From an uncultured Paenibacillaceae bacterium (GTDB lineage: Bacteria; Bacillota; Bacilli; Paenibacillales; DA-C8): a DNA stretch of 16,974 nt. The translations under genes were made by a program, and so were the position numbers. This document shows, piece after piece, positions 13,005-16,974 of this stretch. The notes below the pieces were generated by a model that was not told where the DNA came from, searched no databases, and saw only the letters and a list, made by a program, of their open reading frames with translations. The stretch's first letter is position 1, and each line of letters starts with the position of its first letter. The DNA lies in NCBI GenBank assembly GCA_937957685.1, contig CALGAO010000114.1:1-16974 (forward strand), given 5' to 3'.

Positions 13005-15371
13005 TCACTGCACCAGATTCGACACGAGGACACCGCTCGGAGCGGCGTCTGCCGATGCCTGTCCGTCTGTCACCGGCTTCGTCTTGAAGCTGGCCAGCTT
13101 GCGCTCCAGGCGCAGCGAGCCATCCACCATCGCTTCCGCTTCCGCGGCGATCGAGGCGATATGCTGGCGGATCCTGTCCGTTCCTTCCGAGATGTTCTCC
13201 ACGGACATGACGATCTCGGTGAGCTGCTCGGTTCTCGCCTGTCTCTCCTCCTGCAGATCCGCCGAATCATCCACGAGCGCCTGGAACTGCTCAGAGAACC
13301 TGTGCGTCTCCTGGTCGATGCGCGCCACCAGATTCAGCATCGTCATGACCGACTGCTGCGTCTTCTCCAGATTCTCGGTCAGTTGTCCGAGATTCGTATA
13401 GGTGATGCCGATCTTCTCGATCCCCCTCTTCAGTCCCGCGAGACGTTGGTCGATCGAACTGCGAATCTCGTTGATCGATTGCCTCGTCTGCTCGGACAAC
13501 CGCTTGATCTCCTGCGCCACGACGGCGAACCCCCTCCCCTGTTCACCGGCCCGCGCCGCTTCGATGCGCGCATTCAGCGACAGCAGGTCGATCTGGTCGG
13601 AAGTCGTCTGGATGAGATCCACCATCGCCTCCACTTCCTCGGCGAAGGCCTGCATGCTCTGCATCTGTTCATGCACCTCCACCATGGAGGCCGAGGTTTC
13701 CTCCTTCTCCTGATGAATCGCGGTCATGAAGCCGGACACCTGGCTTCCGACCCGCTTCATCTCGCCCATGCGGTTAACATAGTCCTGGAATGCATGGACG
13801 CTTCCGCGGATCGTCTCGAGGAAATGGTCCTCCCGTTGATTGCCCGTCTCGATCACCGCCTGCACTTCTTGCAGGCCGGCGTTCATCTGCACGATGCTGT
13901 CGTAGTTGTCCCTGATGTTCTTCTCGATATGCTGAGTATGGGTGAGCATCAGCCTGCTGGTCTCGATCACGTGGTTCATCTCCGACTTGACCGCGGTGAC
14001 GATCTCATTCAGGGAGTCGATCATCCGGTTGAACGCTTCATTCAGCTGCGCCGTATCCTCCCCGTAGTTGACGGGCAACGTCTTGCTCAGATCGCCCCTC
14101 GCCGCGGCGATCTCCTGCATGGCCGTGATCGTGTCGACCAGCGCGTTCGTGGCGCCATGCTCGGACACGTTCAACCCCTTCAGCTCCTGCTCGCGATCGA
14201 CGCGGATGATGCCCATCTTCCTGATCAGCCAGAAGGTCAGCAGGGCGATCGGGAATGTCCACAGGAATGCCACCCCTACGCCCAAAGCCTGCACCCCTAC
14301 CTGCTCCCATCTGCCGCCGGCTGCCAGCAGCTCGCCCGGCGCCAGCAGGCCGATCGCGATCGTGCCCCATGCGCCACAGGCGCCATGAACGGCAACCGCG
14401 CCAACGGCATCATCCAGCTTCAGCTTGTGCTCGATGAGAAGCATGGACAGCACGAGCACGAAACCGCCGATGAAGCCTACGAGCACGGAGAGCGCGGGCG
14501 TAAACACATGGCAGCCGGCGGTGATGGCCACCAATCCCCCCAGCACGCCGTTCAGCAGATATTCCACCTTCGCCATGCCGCTGATCAGGTAGCTGCAGAC
14601 GAGACTGGCGAGTCCGGCAGCAGCTGCGGACAGCAGCGTGTTGAGCGCGATCAGCGCGATGCTCGTATCCCCCGTCGTCGTCGAACCGGCATTGAAGCCG
14701 AACCAGCCGAACCAGAGCAGGAACACGCCGAGCGTGGCCAGCGGAATATTGCTGCCGGTGATCGGGTTGGAGGTGCCATCCTCGTTGAACTTGCCGATGC
14801 GTGGGCCGATGATGATGACGCCTGCCAGCGCGACCCAGGCGCCAACCGAGTGAACGACCGTCGAGCCGGCGAAGTCCATGAAGCCCTTGTCCGCCAGCCA
14901 GGCCGGCTGATCAGGGAGGAACAGGTTGCCCCAGGCCCAATGGCCGAAGATCGGATAGATCAATGTGGATACGATGATGGTGGCGATGAGATATGCGTGA
15001 AACGTCATCCGCTCCGCGACGGCGCCCGAGAGGATCGTGCTTGCGGTGCCGGCGAACACGATCTGGAAGAACAGGAAGGCATACAGCCAAGGGTCGTCTT
15101 CCGCCATGAAGCCGGTCATGAAGAAGCCCTCCGAGCCGAACAGTCCGTTGGTGGGACCGAACATGAGCGGAAATCCGATGAAGATAAAGACGAGGCTCAC
15201 GATGATGATGTCCACGACATTTTTCATCGCGACGTTGATCGAGTTCTTCGCACGGACGAAGCCCGCTTCCAGCGAGGCGAATCCGGCCTGCATCAGGAAG
15301 ACCAGCGCCGCGGCGATGATCGTCCATACGAAATTCAGATTGATTTGCAGTTCATCCATTCCCATCCTCAT
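13005..15371 (-). CDS. Ammonium channel fused to HAMP and chemoreceptor signalling domains
   Basis: Encodes 788 residues from ATG at 15371 (AAGGGG just upstream; the in-frame ATG at 15359 is an alternative). Residues about 10-385 are a complete Amt/MEP/Rh channel: Asp166 in FMDFAGSTVVH, the twin pore histidines His174 and His329, gate phenylalanine near 106, and WFGFNAGS at 222-230. The usual Amt C-terminal regulatory motif is kept (ELKGLNVSEHG, 396-406). Residues about 411-458 look like HAMP (DLSK, then QLNEAFNRMIDSL). Residues about 460-760 are a long coiled coil with the chemoreceptor hairpin tip at about 588-625 (IDLLSLNARIEAARAGEQGR then GFAVVAQEIKRLSEQ), the CheA/CheW contact. No periplasmic ligand domain is present. 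It is expected to sit in the inner membrane and to couple ammonium binding or passage to a CheA-type signal. No C-terminal receptor pentapeptide is seen, and no glnK lies nearby. Confidence 0.92.
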   Translation of the reverse strand: MRMGMDELQINLNFVWTIIAAALVFLMQAGFASLEAGFVRAKNSINVAMKNVVDIIIVSLVFIFIGFPLMFGPTNGLFGSEGFFMTGFMAEDDPWLYAFLFFQIVFAGTASTILSGAVAERMTFHAYLIATIIVSTLIYPIFGHWAWGNLFLPDQPAWLADKGFMDFAGSTVVHSVGAWVALAGVIIIGPRIGKFNEDGTSNPITGSNIPLATLGVFLLWFGWFGFNAGSTTTGDTSIALIALNTLLSAAAAGLASLVCSYLISGMAKVEYLLNGVLGGLVAITAGCHVFTPALSVLVGFIGGFVLVLSMLLIEHKLKLDDAVGAVAVHGACGAWGTIAIGLLAPGELLAAGGRWEQVGVQALGVGVAFLWTFPIALLTFWLIRKMGIIRVDREQELKGLNVSEHGATNALVDTITAMQEIAAARGDLSKTLPVNYGEDTAQLNEAFNRMIDSLNEIVTAVKSEMNHVIETSRLMLTHTQHIEKNIRDNYDSIVQMNAGLQEVQAVIETGNQREDHFLETIRGSVHAFQDYVNRMGEMKRVGSQVSGFMTAIHQEKEETSASMVEVHEQMQSMQAFAEEVEAMVDLIQTTSDQIDLLSLNARIEAARAGEQGRGFAVVAQEIKRLSEQTRQSINEIRSSIDQRLAGLKRGIEKIGITYTNLGQLTENLEKTQQSVMTMLNLVARIDQETHRFSEQFQALVDDSADLQEERQARTEQLTEIVMSVENISEGTDRIRQHIASIAAEAEAMVDGSLRLERKLASFKTKPVTDGQASADAAPSGVLVSNLVQ

Positions 15372-15410
15372 GACACCCCTTCATGGAATTTAGTTAGTTA
15401 TTTTGTCTAT

Positions 15411-15433
15411 TTATGAAAGAAATTCTATCATAA
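15411..15433. promoter_or_regulatory. 23-bp near-perfect palindrome before the Amt-chemoreceptor gene
   Basis: Outer arms TTATGA/TCATAA and inner arms AGAA/TTCT around one central base; 20 of 22 paired positions match. It lies 15-37 nt after the -10 box, in the transcribed leader, so it could be a repressor operator or an RNA hairpin. It does not fit the TnrA/GlnR consensus. Confidence 0.55.
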
Positions 15434-15447
15434 TCAGGAGAAATTTT

Positions 15448-15476
15448 ACTATACAGTTTGTCATAAATCGTGTTAA
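15448..15476 (-). promoter_or_regulatory. Promoter of the Amt-chemoreceptor gene (sigma-A)
   Basis: Minus strand: -35 TTAACA (15476-15471), 17-nt spacer, -10 TATAGT (15453-15448), each five of six consensus bases. The leader to the start codon is about 70 nt. Confidence 0.7.
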
Positions 15477-15570
15477 TTGGGGGGATCAGAAGATTTTATC
15501 CAAGGGTTGGATGTCAGTTATGATTACAACCTTCGGCCATTGTTGACCTGCAAGAAGGAAGGCGGAACAT

Positions 15571-15618
15571 CTCGGACTGTCAAGAAATTTCGTATCGAAG
15601 CACCGTCATCTGTCCGAG
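15571..15618 (+). other. Inverted repeat in the upstream region of the ATP-grasp gene
   Basis: CTCGGAC (15571-15577) and GTCCGAG (15612-15618) can form a stem with a small inner TTCG/CGAA stem. The rest of 15477-15700 holds no recognised sigma-A promoter for the plus strand; CATATGTTA at 15638-15646 fits the sigma-K -10 pattern CATAnnnTA, without a convincing -35. Confidence 0.3.
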
Positions 15619-15684
15619 TTCGCTTCCCCCCGGATCGCATATGTTAGTGGTTGAACAGCGGCTGACAGGCCGGATCAGGTTCTG

Positions 15685-15692
15685 AAAGGAGG
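15685..15692 (+). promoter_or_regulatory. Ribosome binding site pointing to an ATT start
   Basis: AAAGGAGG, near-perfect, with 8 nt to ATT at 15701 in the frame of the ATP-grasp gene. No ATG, GTG or TTG stands at the proper distance in that frame. Confidence 0.6.
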
Positions 15693-15700
15693 TCATTCCC

Positions 15701-16492
15701 ATTCGCCAGCGAGACAAGAAGCAGAACCCCTTGCGCCATCGATATATTATAAGCAAGATGAAGAAAACGCGGCCTTTGATGCGCGCTCCTGGCGTCAGGA
15801 GCCATGTTCCCGAGATGGTAGTATGGTATACGGACGAGCAACTGATGAGCATGCTGCGCAAATGGCGCATGATATATCTCAAGCCCGACATGGGCAGCGG
15901 CGGAACAGGCGTGATCCGCGTCAAGCGGAGAGGCGACGCCGAATGCGCCGTATCCTGGGGGCATCACAGCCTCCGGTGTCACCTGTCCGAGCTTCCTCTT
16001 GTGTTGCGGAGAGCGATGCTTCGCGGCCATCGTTACGTCATTCAACGCGGCGTGAGGCTTGCTACCGTTGACGGCAAGCCGTTCGACCTGCGCATCGTAT
16101 GGGTGAAACCGGGCGAGAAGTGGCAGCTGACATGGATGAGCGCGAAGATCGCGCCGAGGAAGAATGCCACGGTCACCAACGTCGCCAAGGGCGGCACCGA
16201 CGCGCGCATCATGCCGACCTTGCGCCGCATGCAGCCTCCCGTCGACGCCGAGGCGATGCGCCTGCAGCTGAAGCAGGTGTCGGGGCGGATCGTCAGCGTC
16301 CTCGGCACGCGCTTCCCGGTGCGCATCCTGGGGCTGGATATGGCGATCGACAAGGAGCGCCACATCTGGTTCATCGAAGCGAATACGAATCCGAACTTCC
16401 ATGGCTTGCGCCGCATCGATCCTGCCGGGTATCGTCGCTTCATCCGGGCACGGAAGCAGATCCTCAAGCACGGCAGGAAGCAGTCGCAATAG
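15701..16492 (+). CDS. YheC/YheD family ATP-grasp protein (spore coat associated type)
   Basis: Encodes 263 residues if it starts at ATT 15701, the only in-frame codon at the right distance from a strong ribosome binding site; the first ordinary start, TTG at 15731, has none. The ATP-grasp fold is clear: Lys61 and the glycine loop GSGGTG (65-70) bind nucleotide; FDLRIVWV, GLDMAID and the metal motif EANTNPN (Glu226, Asn228) complete the site. These match the YheC/YheD family of endospore coat-associated proteins. Those of B. subtilis are longer, so this is a compact version covering mainly the ATP-grasp core. Paenibacilli carry several such genes. Substrate unknown; ATP-grasp enzymes usually ligate a carboxylate to an amine or thiol. 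Very basic at both ends. It stands alone, divergent from the Amt-chemoreceptor gene. Confidence 0.85.
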   Translation: MRQRDKKQNPLRHRYIISKMKKTRPLMRAPGVRSHVPEMVVWYTDEQLMSMLRKWRMIYLKPDMGSGGTGVIRVKRRGDAECAVSWGHHSLRCHLSELPLVLRRAMLRGHRYVIQRGVRLATVDGKPFDLRIVWVKPGEKWQLTWMSAKIAPRKNATVTNVAKGGTDARIMPTLRRMQPPVDAEAMRLQLKQVSGRIVSVLGTRFPVRILGLDMAIDKERHIWFIEANTNPNFHGLRRIDPAGYRRFIRARKQILKHGRKQSQ

Positions 16493-16508
16493 CATGGGAG
16501 CATGGGAA

Positions 16509-16530
16509 AGGACGCCGCTTCCGGCGTCCT
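16509..16530 (+). terminator. Hairpin between converging genes
   Basis: Perfect 9-bp stem AGGACGCCG/CGGCGTCCT with loop CTTC. No T tract follows on the plus strand; on the minus strand TTTCCC follows. Probably acts on the converging 3' ends, with limited strength. Confidence 0.6.
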
Positions 16531-16536
16531 CATGCA

Positions 16537-16572
16537 TGGAAGCCCTTGCTGTCCGAGCAGCAAGAGCTTCCA
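16537..16572. terminator. Second hairpin between the converging genes
   Basis: Outer stem TGGAAGC/GCTTCCA and inner stem CTTGCTG/CAGCAAG, separated by a small internal loop, with a 6-nt loop. No T tract on either side; it may protect 3' ends or strengthen the neighbouring terminator. Confidence 0.4.
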
Positions 16573-16576
16573 TTGA

Positions 16577-16897
16577 TCAGGCATCCTTCTTGACGATCGG
16601 TATCCAGATCTCGCAGCGGTAATCCTCCGAGCCGGGATCGCCCGGCAGGTACACCTCCAGTTCCGGAGCATCGGCATGCTCATAACCGGTCGCCGGGAAC
16701 CATTCCTGGAAGATGCGCACGAACAGGGATTGAATCGCGCCCGGCATGGGACCGACGGAGGTGAATACCGCCCAGCGGGCCGGCGGAATCTGCACGGCCG
16801 TCAGCCCCTCCGGTACCTGATCCCCGTCGAACCTTCCCCCGATCATGTACTTGAACGTATCATGCACGATGTCCATGTCGTAGATGATTCCGTACAT
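16577..16897 (-). CDS. GyrI-like effector-binding domain protein, N-terminally incomplete
   Basis: From ATG at 16897 it encodes 106 residues. MYGIIYDMD, FKYMIGG, IPPARWAVFTSVGPMP, RIFQEWFPATGYEH and the end DYRCEIWIPIVKK match the middle and C-terminal part of GyrI-like/AraC effector-binding domains, which bind small molecules or act as regulator domains. A complete domain is about 150 residues, so the first strand and helix (about 45 residues, including the usual PxFWxE region) are missing. AGAGG stands 4 nt before the ATG. The frame stays open to the window edge, but what it encodes there does not resemble the family; another minus-strand frame does contain VQYEQMYDQAA, then a stop, then FSRFW. 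A frameshifted or decayed gene is therefore possible. The rest would lie beyond the right edge. Confidence 0.65.
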   Translation of the reverse strand: MYGIIYDMDIVHDTFKYMIGGRFDGDQVPEGLTAVQIPPARWAVFTSVGPMPGAIQSLFVRIFQEWFPATGYEHADAPELEVYLPGDPGSEDYRCEIWIPIVKKDA

Positions 16898-16974
16898 TGG
16901 ACCTCTGTCAATAGATTGGACAGCCAGAATCGAGAAAATTACGCAGCTTGATCGTACATTTGTTCGTATTGAAC

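Noticed and set aside
12525..15416. Very long plus-strand open frame (963 codons) opposite the Amt-chemoreceptor and SLH genes
   Set aside because: It has low-complexity His/Arg/Asp-rich content with no family resemblance and no ribosome binding site, and it mirrors real genes on the other strand. It arises from the GC-rich codon use of the minus-strand genes.
15361..15500. TnrA/GlnR box or sigma-54 promoter before the Amt-chemoreceptor gene
   Set aside because: Looked for TGTnA-n7-TnACA and for GG-n10-GC patterns because amt genes often have them. TGTCA and TGTTA half-sites at 15460-15475 are direct, not inverted, and no GG/GC spacing fits.
1..16974. CRISPR arrays, insertion sequences, tRNA genes, prophage or defence genes
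   Set aside because: No regularly spaced repeats, transposase or integrase motifs, tRNA-like cloverleaf or known defence domains were recognised anywhere in the window.

Overview
The window looks like chromosomal DNA from a low-to-mid-GC-phylum bacterium with a fairly high GC content, most likely a member of the Paenibacillaceae (Paenibacillus/Cohnella type). Reasons: strong AAGGAGG-type ribosome binding sites, gatCAB, a PerR that matches the Bacillus protein residue for residue at its metal ligands, the Bacillus-type perR/ygzB/ygxA/rrn neighbourhood, SLH-domain and spore-associated (GH18-SH3, YheC/YheD-type ATP-grasp) genes. The assignment is from recalled family knowledge, not a search.

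Layout, left to right. 1-330: promoters and boxA-bearing leader of an rRNA operon that runs leftward out of the window (16S itself is not included). 762-4650: ygxA-like gene (-), ygzB (+), a membrane-anchored GH18/SH3 glycosidase (-), and perR (-) with a PerR box and a consensus promoter. This is the Bacillus subtilis perR-ygzB-ygxA-rrn order with a glycosidase gene inserted. 4735-9213: a minus-strand cluster gatC-gatA-gatB (Glu-tRNAGln amidotransferase) with a clear promoter before gatC, followed by a DUF4097 membrane protein. 9271-10547: a DinB-family protein and a small probable IDEAL-domain protein, each with its own promoter and terminator (both -). 10651-11790: an AI-2E/YtvI-type permease (+). 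11924-15476 (-): an ammonium channel fused to a HAMP linker and a chemoreceptor signalling domain, then an S-layer-homology protein with a PrcB-like C-terminus. 15701-16492 (+): a YheC/YheD-type ATP-grasp protein whose best ribosome binding site points to an ATT start. 16577-16897 (-): an incomplete GyrI-like effector-binding domain near the right edge.

Most of the window is housekeeping. The most interesting item is the 788-residue Amt-HAMP-MCP fusion, a candidate ammonium 'transceptor' that keeps the channel's twin histidines and regulatory C-terminal motif and adds a chemotaxis-type output. It has its own promoter, followed by a 23-bp near-perfect palindrome, and no PII (glnK) gene lies beside it. 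Secondary points are a folded leader that may cover the SLH gene's ribosome binding site, a palindrome centred on the perR -35 box, the ATT start, and interleaved inverted repeats after gatB.
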